Source: Bigelowiella natans CCMP2755 (lineage: Eukaryota; Cercozoa; Chlorarachniophyceae). Taken from it: a DNA stretch of 43,929 nt. Below the pieces are notes generated by a model. The model did no database searches. It saw only the letters and a list, made by a program, of their open reading frames with translations, and had not been told where the DNA came from. Below, one piece after another: positions 13,576 to 24,816 of the stretch. The stretch spans positions 5,001 through 48,929 of the forward strand of contig ADNK01002892.1 of NCBI GenBank assembly GCA_000320545.1, written 5' to 3'. The position numbers and the translations under genes were made by a program. Positions within the stretch are counted from its first letter, which is position 1. The number at the start of each line of letters is the position of its first letter.

Positions 13576-15166
13576 ATTGCGACTGTGCTTCAGAGGAATT
13601 ATATGCGCATGCGTGCGCTTTATATGTGTGAATGTGTGTGTGCGCGCGTGTGTGTGTGTGTGTGCGTGTGTGTGCTTGTGGTACATATTTTGTCGGTCGT
13701 AATCATAAATTCAGGGTATTATTCGCAACTTACAATATATGGTGTTTGTGGGGATTTAAATTCAGGAGATTTACGCCTCAACTTATTTCCATCCGGGTTC
13801 TGGAATTATAATTTATTGTGGGTTCGATAAATCGAGCATCAAGAATCAATGTCTTCTCATGCAGGACTCATGAAGTCCAATCCCAAGATAATACGGCATA
13901 CCGGAAAATCTCCCTCGTTAAGTAGATCGTCTGTCGTCGTGGAAGTCGTCGTAGAATACTCCTCCACTTGCTCCGAGAGACTTTTGAACTGACTCTGAAA
14001 GTATTGAATATGGATTTTGAATACTCTTCTAATTTAACCAGATATATAACCTACATTCTGTGAAGCCTCAAGTTTGATCCATTCATCGTCTTCTCCACTC
14101 TTTTCCATATGGGCGCATGATGTTAGTATAAAAGCGATGTGAAGCTAGTAAACTGTAGAGACCTTCTCCTGAGTCGGAGGCAGACGAATTTGGACATCTA
14201 CTGCGCCGAATTCTCCACTCTTAGCAACGTCTTCCCATTTTTCTTCAGTAATGTGTTCGCCTACGATACTGTTGCGTTAGTAGGACTTAACGGATACACC
14301 ACCATTAAAAACAATTACTTCGGTAGAATAGCTGTAGTTGCTTCAGGGAATCGTTGGCGGCATCGATCTTACTTAACTCGCGCTGGCAAAGTTCCAATAA
14401 TTGGTGAAACTTCAATCTTCGCAGTCGTTTCAGCTGCTGTTTGTATATAATCCTGACGCCAAGCCGGATTGCCTAAAGGTTTGTTGGTTAGGCTTTTTCC
14501 AAACCCTTCGTTGAACTTAATAGCTTACCATTGTTCTCTCATCCTCGAGACCAAGACAAACGACCATGGCGTTTTCAGGTTTAATATCGCCCCACTCTTC
14601 GCTCTTGATAATGTCTCCTTTTAAGTTAAGATGATAATATCTCTTTTATAAGCATGGCATTAGGGGAATGCATACAATACCTTTATAGAGAAAAGAGACC
14701 TCGCGTTCGAGGCCTTTAAGTTCGGAACCTTCGCATATCTGAGCCTTAAGGGTAGCAACATCCAGGTTCTTAAATTCCTCTAAAGCTATCTTCTGAATAA
14801 CTCTCCCATCAAAGTGGAGCTCAACGAAGCTATCCTGCTTTTCGTTCTTGCCTTTTTTGACAACGTCGACAACACCTCCATTCCTAAACTTATCCGAGTC
14901 TCGCCACTTTTCCCAGCTCTCCATATTTAAGGATACGCCTACCAAAGATACGAAATAAAATTATCTCTTTGAAACATGACGTGACTGGACCGATGCGGCA
15001 TACCTTCACGCACAAGCTGCAAATCTTCAAGGTTGATCTCAATGTTTGCCTTCTTTAACTCCTCGGATATCTCCTCGTGCAATAGCTCATTGTAGCTCAT
15101 CTGCTCAAGGAATTCAACCTCGACTACGCTGAATTCTTTTCCTTCGAAGCGAAAACTTAGAGACAT
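3606..15166 (-). CDS. Giant multidomain protein: 3x ubiquitin-like, GTPase, PDZ, SecA-like ATPase, vWA
   Basis: The 23 exons (5' to 3') are 15166-15004, 14938-14681, 14617-14529, 14472-14319, 14260-14163, 14099-14055, 13994-13902, 13372-10504, 10390-10275, 10221-9938, 9873-9753, 9617-9541, 9414-9243, 9188-8802, 8745-8640, 8585-8533, 8344-7947, 7893-4409, 4351-4311, 4238-4165, 4064-3923, 3867-3821 and 3735-3606. They sum to 9402 nt, or 3133 aa. Residues ~1-255 are three ubiquitin-like repeats. The GTPase has P-loop GETGVGKST at 349-357 and DTPG at 436-439. PDZ is ~1260-1345. The SecA-like motor has AEVETGGGKS at 2397-2406, DEVD at 2508-2511, GRGLDF at 2802-2807 and QGRTARQG at 2838-2845. The vWA has MIDAS DSSGS from 2953 and LSDGEGD near 3050. 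No signal or transit peptide is evident, so it is probably cytosolic. The least certain splices are 9617/9541 and 8585/8533. The start at 15166 is the ATG nearest the first repeat; in-frame ATGs exist upstream. Confidence 0.8.
4100..4138. repeat. (TA)n microsatellite in giant-gene intron
   Basis: It lies in the intron at 4065-4164, between vWA exons. Confidence 0.9.
4409..7893 (-). other. 3.49-kb exon carrying the SecA-like motor
   Basis: This exon encodes aa ~1828-2989. About 500 residues of charged helix come first. Then come HPVQIFTLFRVLG (the SecA-type Q region), Walker A AEVETGGGKSL, Walker B LLIDEVDVFF, a GVTGTLKD segment, GRGLDF, and QGRTARQGK in the arginine-finger motif. The TGxGKS and GRxxRQG signatures fit SecA rather than ordinary DEAD-box helicases. 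The exon ends just inside the vWA domain (LDSSGSM). Its uninterrupted length contrasts with the 41-142-nt exons that follow. Confidence 0.8.
9449..9480. repeat. (GA)n microsatellite in giant-gene intron
   Basis: It lies in the intron at 9415-9540. On the coding (minus) strand it is a pyrimidine tract ahead of the acceptor at 9414. Confidence 0.9.
9938..10390 (-). other. PDZ domain within the giant gene
   Basis: Two exons (10390-10275 and 10221-9938) encode GKEQIGLKV, then FVHVTQVVSGSIAKG, GVQVGWIIKEVNGKRI and KTILFTKK. This order matches the PDZ strands, with the GLKV carboxylate-binding loop region and the VGWIIKEVNG core. PDZ domains bind C-terminal peptides of partner proteins. The split falls inside the fold at an exon junction that keeps phase. 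Confidence 0.75.
10504..13372 (-). other. 2.87-kb exon carrying the GTPase domain and helical region
   Basis: This single uninterrupted exon encodes aa ~301-1256. The G1 loop GETGVGKST follows a hydrophobic strand (DVVLVV), and G3 is CDTPGF. The G4 position (around TAFLTHQN) lacks a clear N/TKxD, so nucleotide specificity is doubtful. The TGVGKSTTINFL context resembles AIG1/septin/HSR1-type GTPases. The rest is a long charged, probably helical region ending in a Ser/Lys-rich linker with a 14-residue tandem repeat. Confidence 0.8.
10985..11075 (-). repeat. In-frame 42-nt tandem repeat (14-aa unit)
   Basis: Two nearly identical 42-nt units encode DSKKEGKHASTDG and DSKNEGKHASTDG inside the Ser/Lys-rich linker of the giant protein. 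The frame is kept, so the repeat changes linker length only. Confidence 0.85.
13530..13678. repeat. (TA)n and (GT)n microsatellites in giant-gene intron
   Basis: The TA tract at about 13532-13570 and the GT tract at about 13627-13676 lie in the 13373-13901 intron, just upstream of the GTPase exon. Confidence 0.9.
14163..15166 (-). other. Region encoding three tandem ubiquitin-like (beta-grasp) repeats
   Basis: Repeat A (aa ~1-85) has LSFRFEGKEF, then LQLVREG and SWEKW. Repeat B (aa ~92-165) has VELHFDGRVIQKIAL, then LKAQIC, VSFLYKG and EEWGDIKPEN. Repeat C (aa ~168-250) has IRLGVRIIYKQQL, then LQLFYRS and TEEKWEDV. Each ends with an [L/F]-Y-[K/R] turn, a spacer of about eight residues, a Trp, and a closing hydrophobic strand. 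This pattern fits the ubiquitin fold. None ends in the Gly-Gly tail of a conjugatable modifier, so they are probably fixed interaction domains. Confidence 0.65.
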
Positions 15167-15295
15167 TGCAGAGAAGCTTAGGGGAGAGGGCGTCAGAGTC
15201 TTCGAAATACGGAAATGGAGTATAGATGAAGGGCGTAGAAGAGTTGGAACAGAAATCGTCGACACAAAATTATCGCAAAAAAGAAGTTTTTCGGT

Positions 15296-15767
15296 GAAAA
15301 TACGTTTAAAACGACCTGTATTTCCCTGATATTCGATGGTATTTGATAAGCGGTCGTCGATGTTGTCATGACAATGAAACGAAAACATTTTGCGAAAATC
15401 AGTAACAGTTGTGGTTGCCTTGGTTACGACGGCGCTGCAGCTTGTCGTAGAAAGAAAAAAAGCCTCCCTTCTTTCTCTGCCGCATCTTCGATCTCCCAAA
15501 ATGGCTTCTTGTTAAGGCTGATTCGACACTTGAAGATACGATTAAAACGACCTGTATTTCCTTGACGTCGATGTTATCATGATGATGACGAGACGTAAAA
15601 GTTTTTGCGAAAATCATCAGTAGATCTAACAGTTGCCTTGGTCATTAGTTGCGACGCCGCTGCAGCTTGTCGTAGAAAGAAAAAAAGCCTCCCTTCTTTC
15701 TCTGCCGCATCTTCGATCTCACAGAATGGCTTCTTGTTGAGGCTGGATTCGACACTGGATGCGATGG
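15296..15767. repeat. ~236-bp tandem duplication in the 5' flank of the giant gene
   Basis: Copy 1 (about 15296-15531) and copy 2 (about 15532-15767) share the same order of blocks. These are ttaaaacgacctgtatttcc, a tgcgaaaatcag-type block, cgctgcagcttgtcgtagaa followed by a long identical CT-rich stretch, and aatggcttcttgtt. Copies differ by scattered substitutions and small indels, so the event is not very recent. It covers the likely promoter or 5' UTR. Confidence 0.85.
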
Positions 15768-16559
15768 TGAAGTTTTCCAGAAATCACATGCATTCCTGGA
15801 AATCACTAGAAACGCATCACAGCAGAAACTGCCGGGGATGACATCCAAGAATCCCCGAGAACAGCTCAAATTTCCGGATTGCGAGGTGGCTTTCCCACCC
15901 ATTGTTCCCAGCTAGACCTAGCCTGAAAATTGTTGAACCACGTTTTGTCCTGTTCACCGGTGGAATGGAGAGACGTGTCGCCCCAGTCACCGGTCACTCG
16001 GTTGCCAAACCAAGATCGTTTGGATCCGCATCAAAAGGTTCTACCTGGATGAAGCGCTTGCCGCTCTGATTGAGTGCCTGGCTCGAACTTGCAGGTCCGA
16101 GTCGTCCTGAGCAGTGTTCTCTCCTGAAAAGTTTTCCGCACTTCCTCTAGGCCGTGATGATTCGGTCAACAACCTGACAAATGACAACCACCGTCCGCAC
16201 AAAGTCCAAAGGAAGTGCGCAGACTGAAAACTGGACTCACCAGCCTGACCTGAGCTTGCCAGCTTGCTGGCTTGGGGAGAACCAGAGAAACCAGAGAAGC
16301 GCGCGTCAAACGAAAACCAACTTGAATGAAGTTTGAAACAGTTTCATTTGCTAAGTGATTTCGAAATTTTTCAAAATGTTCAACAATGCAGAGTGTCCAT
16401 TGATGAGAATCGTTTCCAAACAGTCTAGCAGTGCTCCCTCAGTGTCCAAAACGGTCCACCACGAACCAAGCACGGCAAGTCAACCTGTCAGCCTGCTTTC
16501 TGGTTTCGAGATGCTGCGATGTGTCAGTTGAGCTGTGCAAATTCGGCTGTTTCGCTGAC
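15768..16559. other. Intergenic spacer, no gene seen
   Basis: There is no open frame with splice-supported continuation and no conserved motif. It leads into palindrome-rich island 2. Confidence 0.45.
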
Positions 16560-17110
16560 AAAACCTTCAAGTTCTTTTGTCCAGTGGTGGCGGTTCAATG
16601 CATGCACCACATGCGCCTGCCATTGCCAGTCAGTGGTTTGGAGCACAGTGAGCCAGTGGGCCACACTGTGCACACTGCTAGACTGGCACGCGCTAGACAC
16701 GCACTGCACTGGACTGGCACAGCTGGACAGGCGTGTGACCAACTTTCTGGTGTTCCAGTGTTGTTGGGGTGTTGCACGAGAAATTGTCATGTCTCTTCAC
16801 TGCTCCAGTGCTCCAGTGCTGACTGATGACACTGCGCCACTCTGGCACTGCGTTGGAATTGAAAAATGACAAATTCCCATCCACCTTTCTACATGCTTGC
16901 TAACGTTGTAATCTAGCAATGCATGGTCGTGGACACAACAGGCTAGCAGGCTAGTGGGGCCTGCAAATGGATCAAGTCAGTTACCAGAGCAGGACAGCTA
17001 GCCAGCTAGCATGCACAGCATGTTCGTTGCTTCATGCTAGCATGGATGTTCTAGGTCATGTGCAAAACTGACTCATGTGACTCTGGAGCTGCTGTGTTTG
17101 GATTTGCACG
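16560..17110. repeat. Palindrome-rich intergenic island 2
   Basis: Words such as gctagc, catgctagcatg, ctggcac, ggctagcaggctag and actctggagctgc are crowded together, densest at 16910-17060. Open frames of up to 131 codons here follow the repeated words and show no protein signature. Confidence 0.65.
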
Positions 17111-17499
17111 TGCGTCTAAACAACATGGACAAAAGCAGATTCCATCCAAAACATTCAGATTTCAACGAAGTGATGTGCACGTGCACGCAATTCAAAAGCA
17201 AATGCATCGTATCGTTTCTTCCTGACGCTCAAATGCGCTGTGCATGTCAATGATAATGATGGTGTCACTTGCCTAGATGATGTGTTTTGATTTGAGGATT
17301 GAGTTGGATGGTGTGTACAGCAGCTGTGGTAGCAACACACAACGACAGACCTAGCTTCCTGCTACTTACACAGCATGTTCGTACACAAATATAATAAAAT
17401 AGCGGCGTAGATGAGAAAATCGACAAAATGCGGGGAAATCACTATGCATTCCTCGTACAAATGCTGAGGAAAACCGATTTCGGCTATGAGGAAGCACTG

Positions 17500-18610
17500 C
17501 TACTGTGTATCGAACATCAGCGACGGGGTACAGAATGGGGAGGAAGAGGAAGATGACGGAGAGAACTCCCATGAATTTCCGACTTGTTTATTGTCGAGAT
17601 GTTGCTGATGTTGCGGATGTTGCGGCTGCTGCTGCCGCTGTGGTGGATTATGCAACCTCCGGGCATTATGTGGGTAAGAAAATCGTCCAAACATGCGATG
17701 TTTCCTACTACGAGCAGCATAATCTGAACTGTAATAGGCCTGCATAAAATGGTTCCATTGCCAGCTTTTCGGGTCATTTGGTAGATGTGACAGCGTCCGA
17801 GGAATCATCGAAACTTTACGACGTTTTAAATTCACACGAATACACAAACACGCGCACACACAAACACAAAAAAACACACACACACACATAAATACACACA
17901 CACACACACAAACACATTTATTATGTGATATATCTCTCGCACTAGTGTATCTTGGTGTAAAATCATCGACGACACTTTGATGAGCTTACTAATTAGACTT
18001 AATCGAAATTGTTGTATTGAGTTGGCCAATAATTCCGTAATTTGCCCAAATTCGTTGTCATGACATTCATTACACATTCATCACATTGGTTGAAGTAGAG
18101 CAGTATTCCTCGGTCTCTCCAGAACGTCATTTCCCAGAATCGATGTCGCAGCTTTCCTACGATGTAACCGCCACAATTCAAATCTTAATTCCTTTTAGTA
18201 TCACATAAAATGTAAGACCTTTTACGATAAATACATGTGTGTGTGTGTGTGTGTGTGTGTAGACTGTAATGGTGACCAGTTGGGGCAGTAAGCTCAAAAT
18301 ACATCATATACGAAAACAAACACAAGGCTTCATCCCGGCGCAACCGCATATTCTAATATCTTGGAACTAATCTCAGACTCACGATGCCGTGCTTAGCAGA
18401 TGGAGAAATGAAATGCGGAAAAGGTACAGAAAGAGGAGCAGGGGAGGGGGGCCTAACCGCAAAGAGCTTCGCGTATTCGGTTCGAAGCTTGCATGAGTGA
18501 TAACGCCGATGGGAGATCCGCGAACTCCATTATGTTCATTACCGTCCCGTCAGATGCGACTTCAATGCATCAATCACAATACATATATGTAAGTAAATAC
18601 ACGCACACAC

Positions 18611-18654
<44 letters not shown>

Positions 18655-19201
18655 TAATATATACACCATATACATATATAAAATATATGGTAAATTATAC
18701 AGTTTTCGCACCGTCAATCGAGTATTGTGAGCGTCGCTTCCTCCTCCTCCTACTGCTTACGATGTTGTTGATGTGCTCGTTATTGCCGCTGCTGCTGCTA
18801 GAACTAATATTGCTAGCTTGCTTAATTCTGAGTTCGCATAGAGCGTTGGTGCCCCCTCCTCTCACCCTCTTAGCCTCTATTTTTTGGTCAGGTACGGGAG
18901 AGAAGGACGGGGCGAAGAGCTGCAGAAACATAGGAATACAACGCATTTCATCGTATGGGTCGTGATTATGTCACGTGAGCAAGGGAAGGAAAGTGTACGT
19001 AAGCATCCATATCCAGAGGTGTGAAGGCATTAGCTTTACCTCGATTTGATGGCTGCATGGAGGTGGAGGGCGCTGCTCCGCTGCTGCTGCTGGGCTGTCA
19101 TTTCCTGATTTCGCTGAAGAGGGCCTCTCCTGCTGTATAACTGATGCAAAACACACAAATATGAATTTCACTATTTACGATATAAATTATGTATTAGAGA
19201 G

Positions 19202-19259
<58 letters not shown>

Positions 19260-19316
19260 TTATGCAAATAATAGGCCAGAAATAACGTGACCTACTCTGG
19301 CACTTTCGATTTAAAT

Positions 19317-19355
<39 letters not shown>

Positions 19356-19422
19356 TATTCGATGCGAATGTATGCGAATTCTATTAAAACTTTATACCGC
19401 TCCGGCGCACAAGGGTGCGCAT
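17500..19422 (-). CDS. Unrecognised 282-aa protein, Gln/Pro-rich C-terminus
   Basis: Six exons (19422-19398, 19140-19040, 18919-18712, 18559-18458, 18183-18085, 17813-17500) total 849 nt with every phase matching, from ATG at 19422 to TAG at 17500. The N-terminus is low complexity (SSAKSGND, Ala and Pro runs, a Ser run). A basic RRRRKRR cluster, possibly a nuclear signal, follows near residue 95-105. The ordered-looking part is ASDGTVMNIMEFADLP and SALSLMQASNRIREALC, then GGYIVGKLRHRFWEMTFW, about residues 112-180. The tail has NPPQRQQQPQHPQHQQ and a Ser run. I do not recognise the family. The start is uncertain: the first exon may extend upstream to the acceptor near 19437. Four of its five introns contain microsatellites. 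Confidence 0.6.
17862..17915. repeat. (CA)n-rich microsatellite in intron
   Basis: It lies in the 17814-18084 intron of the Gln/Pro-rich gene. Confidence 0.85.
18234..18261. repeat. (GT)n microsatellite in intron
   Basis: It lies in the 18184-18457 intron of the Gln/Pro-rich gene. Confidence 0.9.
18615..18665. repeat. (TA)n microsatellite in intron
   Basis: It lies in the 18560-18711 intron of the Gln/Pro-rich gene. Confidence 0.9.
19203..19352. repeat. (TA)n-(GA)n and (GT)n microsatellites in intron
   Basis: Compound TA/GA tract at about 19205-19259 and GT tract at about 19319-19351, in the proposed first intron (19141-19397). Confidence 0.9.
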
Positions 19423-19437
19423 GCTTGGAGAACTACT

Positions 19438-21142
19438 GCTAAACCTAGAAGCTAAATAGCCTGTACAAAGAGAAGTGGAATTTAGAAGAAAAAGCTATTT
19501 GTTTTGTTCATTTTCGCAAACATAGTTGAATGCGAATAAAGAGATTCCGAAACTTCTCTTCCGAATTCTTGCAGTAAGCGATGTTTCATGGGTGCATACT
19601 ATCTGCAATACTGTGTGCCGTTTGATTACTTTCGATGTTCTTTTCGATCAAATGCTATTGACAATCCGCTTTTCTCGATGGATTGTTTACAATTAAAAAA
19701 AAACAGAAATATAATATAAATGATGCGCACGTCCAAAATTTGTATCGGACCTACCCCCTAGTGCTGCTGAGATTAAGGCCCTCATTCAATCAAAAGAAGC
19801 GAAGGAGAGCACTACCAAATGGCCTCTGTAAAAAAATCTTCGAGCAAACGGTTGAAACAGAGATGTTCAACACTGCAAAAAAGACAATATCACTTTCAAC
19901 GCCCGAAATATTCGGACTATTCTGGACGAGAGTGGTCCCTGGAGAGAATACTTGGCGAGGAGGGGGGGAGGAAAGGGAAGGTTGGTGTGATTTTGGTATT
20001 TTTAAAACAAATAGAAATGCAGGCCTTTTCTCCAATATTGTCTTGTTAAAAATAGATGACATTTTGAGCATGCGACTTCACTGTGAAGAAAATGACATAC
20101 GCACCGTTGCACCTTTTCTGGCACTGTTTTCATTGGACAAACTACGAGTCGTACCCACGTGTTCACAAGTCCTCGCAATCGCTTTTGCTTGCAATCCATG
20201 AAAGTGGTTCATCAAATTTCATGGAAAATACTTCGGCGAAAAGTCATGGCTGGGAAGGATTCGAACGCATGTCTCACCCGATGTAGAAAATCGGGATTGG
20301 CAGAGATTCCCCTGACACTTTTTCAGATGAAGATTGGCTGATCAATGATGTCGGAATTACCGGGCACTGGAGGCTTTTCACGACAAATGGCGCCCCTTCT
20401 GCAGTGTTTTTGAAACAATCGGAAAACAACAAGCACGTTTTCAAGGAAACAAGAGCTGCACGCTGCAACATTTGTCAGGAGCGAAAATCACGCAGATCTC
20501 CAAGGAAAAGCTTCTGGAAAAAAATCCGGGATAAAAAAACTGTGTCAGATTCCTTGTCGCAATCTGAAATGTGCATGGATTCAACTGCATGTCAACATAG
20601 AGCTCGCTTGCCCTCCACTTCTTTTCTTTACGTCTCATTTTGTTTGGTAGCTGTTTAGTTTTCGCTATCATGTCGAAAATGACCTACACTAATGGACAAA
20701 AAATAGGGATTTGGTTTGTTTCTCAGGGCAATTGTGGTAGTAGAAAGCTGCAGTAGACGCTAAATCTAAAAGAAAAATGAAAACCAAAGCCCCGCGCTCT
20801 CCCCTTCACGAGGTACTTGTGTACCCGCTGACGAGCGTCCTTCTCTTGCATTGCCAGAGGCGCCAACCGAATTCTGCAGGAGTTACGGAAAATTGAGAAC
20901 CCGATTGGAAGTTAGAGGATTTCGCTTTGAAAACATGGTTCTTTGCTGAAGGAGCTAAGCTTAGTGGTGGAGTCGGTGGACTCTGTATATACGAAGGGAA
21001 AGATTCTTGATGATGGAGATAGAAACAAACGCATGGGGATTGCCAGAACTGTGCACGTGTACGGTGAGAAGTTTCTCATTTAGACCCTTTTGGACTTTTT
21101 TTTGATAAAGGGGACTTACTTACATCATATTCTTCGTTGAAG
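19438..21142. other. Intergenic region, no supported gene
   Basis: The longest frame (19683-20201, +) has no motif and no supported exon partners. A plausible leader exon of the zinc-finger gene ends at 21063 with donor gtgaga and is spliced to 21143. I otherwise see nothing that reads as coding. Confidence 0.45.
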
Positions 21143-21143
21143 G

Positions 21144-21924
21144 ATGTCGGCCATTCCCCGCATCAATGTTCTCGCTGCGGAGCAGGAGTTTGCGAGGTAA
21201 GACTATAAGAAAACAATTTATTTTTAATTAACTTTGGTAAAGATTACTATACTGTAACATAAAAAATCCATTTATTTATGCCAGTTGATTCATTAGAGTT
21301 TATTCTACTCGATGTCTTAGGGTTGTGGGAAGAACGACTTATCAACATGTTTTAAGTGGACTTGTAAAGGAAGCTGTAAGGACTTTCACCATATCAAGTG
21401 TGGATACAGAATTATTATTGATTTCCAAAACATTTCCTACAACATTGATTTTGGCTGCTCTCGCAATGACTTAGTCGAAGTTATGAAGTTAAAGCAAAAC
21501 AAACCATTTTTTAATGTTCTTTTCGTGGAGGAATTTTGGAGTATGAATCCACCAATGGATTGTATAGTGCGAGGAAATTTATCTGTTATTTGCACAATGT
21601 AACGAGTGCAAACAGTTACAAAAAATTGGAAGGATTACAACTATATGAAAGGAAAATTCATTATTCATTACGCTGATTAAGATAATGTATTATATTGAAT
21701 AAGAGAGAAAGGCTTCAAACTCATATATGTTATGAACCTGTTTATCTCTTTCGCACTGATTTTAAGTTAAATTTCTTAACATTATGCTTTTATATCATTT
21801 TCCGATCAGAGGAGGTCGGACAACCAATGCTGCTCCTTCTCTGTTCCAAATATTATGCAATATGCGCAGTGAAGATGAGCATATTCTCAGGTTAGAAAAG
21901 ATCATCAGGTTTTTTATTTTTACA

Positions 21925-21965
<41 letters not shown>

Positions 21966-24767
21966 TAGATAAACTAATCTACATTCGATTTTGACGGGAC
22001 TCTAATTTCTAAGCCCAAACAGTGCAGCTCTCAGAGTCAAGGGAGACGAGAACAAAACTGCTGCAGCAAAAAGGTCCTTGGGCTCTCAGGTTAGATCTAA
22101 ATGAATCATTTTCCCTTTCCATATTTTGGTTAAAGTTTCAAATTACATATATATTATTCATTTAAAGTTATACGTAATACAGGTTGATAGAAACTATTGC
22201 TAGCGAATATTCCAAATATCATACTTTTAAAATTCGCTTGATATTACAATGATTAAATGTCATATGAATTAGCTGGAGAGTAGGTATTTTGCGAGCGATA
22301 TTACAAATGAGAGCGGCGCTTCTATCGACATTGGAATGGAACCAGACAAAAGTGATGCGAAAGTCATCTCGCGTAAAAAGGGAAGCCTTTCTCAACAGAA
22401 AACCCAGTGTGACAGAAGCATTTTTTGTAATAAGAAACGAAGAGTAATGCGGGCAAACCATGGAAAACACTCGAATTCGAATAAGACAAGTATAGATTTT
22501 CGTCATAGTATTGTGGCCGGAGCATCACCGGACACAAAATTGTGTCCTCCCATCGTCGAGAAAAGAAATGAAACGGAATTAGACTGGGAAAGCGCTGCTC
22601 TGTTTCAAATGCCGAAATCCCCGTGTCGAAAGCAGCGACAACAGCAAGATCAGCAGCGCTTGAAAGCTCCCCCGTTTCTCAGCGTTCGCATTCCCAAAAA
22701 TGCATCAGATAACCAAAGCTGTAAGATGGTAGGGAACACGGACAATAATGCGGAGAATCTCGCGAAAGAATTTATAAGGCAGCCTAAATATGATCAGCAA
22801 AATAAGTTACGATTTCATCAAGAAATTAAACGTAAAGATCTGCATAATGACGCTGTATCTGCTCGAAACAACAGGTAGTTATGACCTGAGGTGGGGTGGA
22901 GTAAGTAACAGAATAGGATAGCTAAAAATAAGTGTGAAAGAAAATAGCGAAAATTTGAATTTCAATTTTTAGTTGAGTACAAATACAAAATTGAGTTTGT
23001 AATAAAAGAAATATATTTGTTATGACGAAAAACAACAGTCATCAAAGAGTTTATCTATCTACAATTAATTTTTTTGATATTTTGAACACATATCTCAATA
23101 TAGTTTTATAGTCATAAGCTTCCTCGCATAATGCCGTCGATATTCAAATGATCTATGAAAATTGTTTTGAGGGGAGATGAAAGTTTCATTGCTAGATATT
23201 GGAAACAACATATATGTTCGTCTCTTTAAATACAATTGAATATTAAAAGAGTGGAGATGAATCGCTCTCTTCCTCTATTTTTTTCTCCCCTTCTCTTTGC
23301 CCGTTTATATCCCCCGTCCTCTCCCTGTCGTAAATGGACACACAGATAATGCATACAGTGTTGGATGTGTGTTTGTGTGTTTGTGTATATAACAATGATT
23401 TAGCGCAAATGTTTTTAATATTTCTAAATATATTTTTAACTTTCGTACAGGTTTCATCAAATTAAAATTTGTTATGTATATCGTCTCGCAGAAATGAACC
23501 AAGCGTGCATTATGCAGTCTCGTCATTAAGACAGCCGGAAGCACCTGTAAGTCCTTCCCCCTCTCATCAGCAGCCGATGCTATGGAATGTAGTTAGGGCA
23601 TCTGATACACTTATGTTAAAAGAGAGATACGAGAGAAGGGACGAGCAGGTACGACATAATACCGCTTAATTAAACAAAAATCTGAATCGAAGTAAGTCGT
23701 GGTTGGTGATTAAAAGAGACAGAGAGCTTATTGAATATGAACACAAATGAGGGGAAACATGTCACACTACTATCGTCCTGCACTCTTCCCTCATGTCATT
23801 CACCGTTCCTCTCGACCCCTTCACAATTGCTTATATTATGATCGGTACTAAGTATTTCGGTTCGGAACGTCTTTCTTCACAGGTATCATTGACCTCATAC
23901 CCAGCTCCTACAATGAGGACAACTTTAAATCCAAGCCTTGATGACAGAAGCAGAACCAGCAACGCTGCCGCTAATGGCAGATCAAGCAACCGAACAAGTT
24001 CGACCGTTAGCACTATTCTGCACAAGGAGAACGATACCCGATTGATCTCTGTTCCTGTGCGTTCCACAACAACCATAACAACACAAGTCAAATCAGGTCG
24101 ATCTATAGCGTCTGTTTCGTCACACTTTGTGTCTACCTCACATACGAGGCTTGGAGCAACGGCTACCGCATCATTATCCGCCTCTGGCTCGGGATCGACG
24201 ATCAGCAAACCCGTCGCCCTTGCCAGTGGCAGGGGTGGTTGTCATAACAACAAAAAAACTGCGCTGGACTCTGTAGTCAATCTACACAAAGTTCGACCGG
24301 CGGTCAGAGCTGCAGGAGTCTTCTCCTACCCCACTTCTCCCCCTAGGGCTAATATGTCGCTCAATAGTGAATTTACGAAGATTCATTATACCAATGAGGT
24401 CATTGCAGGATATGGCAGCACCAACCAAGTTCATAATTCCTTAACAAGATTACACCAACAACCGCTGTCGCTTCAGTACTCAAGCATCCCTGCTGAATGT
24501 CCGATCATAACGGGACAGAGGCAGCTTCCTTTCGATGCTCAGTGTTATTTCGGAGCGGGGAGCCGAGATGAGGTAGCAGATAAACCTAATTCAAATCGTA
24601 GTAAAAATAAATTAATTAGATACTATTATATCCATTCTCCCATCGAAGAGCCTATACGCCTACGAACGACATGCGGAAAAGAGACCATTCACTATACTGA
24701 TTGTGTTTTTTTGTGTTTGTGTGTATATAAGGGTTTCTGTGCGTGTGTCTCTGTGCATGTCTATCTA

Positions 24768-24816
<49 letters not shown>

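Noticed and set aside
15368-15841. Two similar open frames containing SLPSFSAASSIS
   Set aside because: They are translations of the duplicated flank in both copies, not paralogous genes.
16431-16884. Overlapping open frames of 116 and 131 codons in island 2
   Set aside because: They follow repeated ctggcac/tgcac words on both strands and show no protein signature.
19683-20201. 172-codon plus-strand frame as a gene
   Set aside because: No motif, no convincing splice partner, and biased composition; probably chance.
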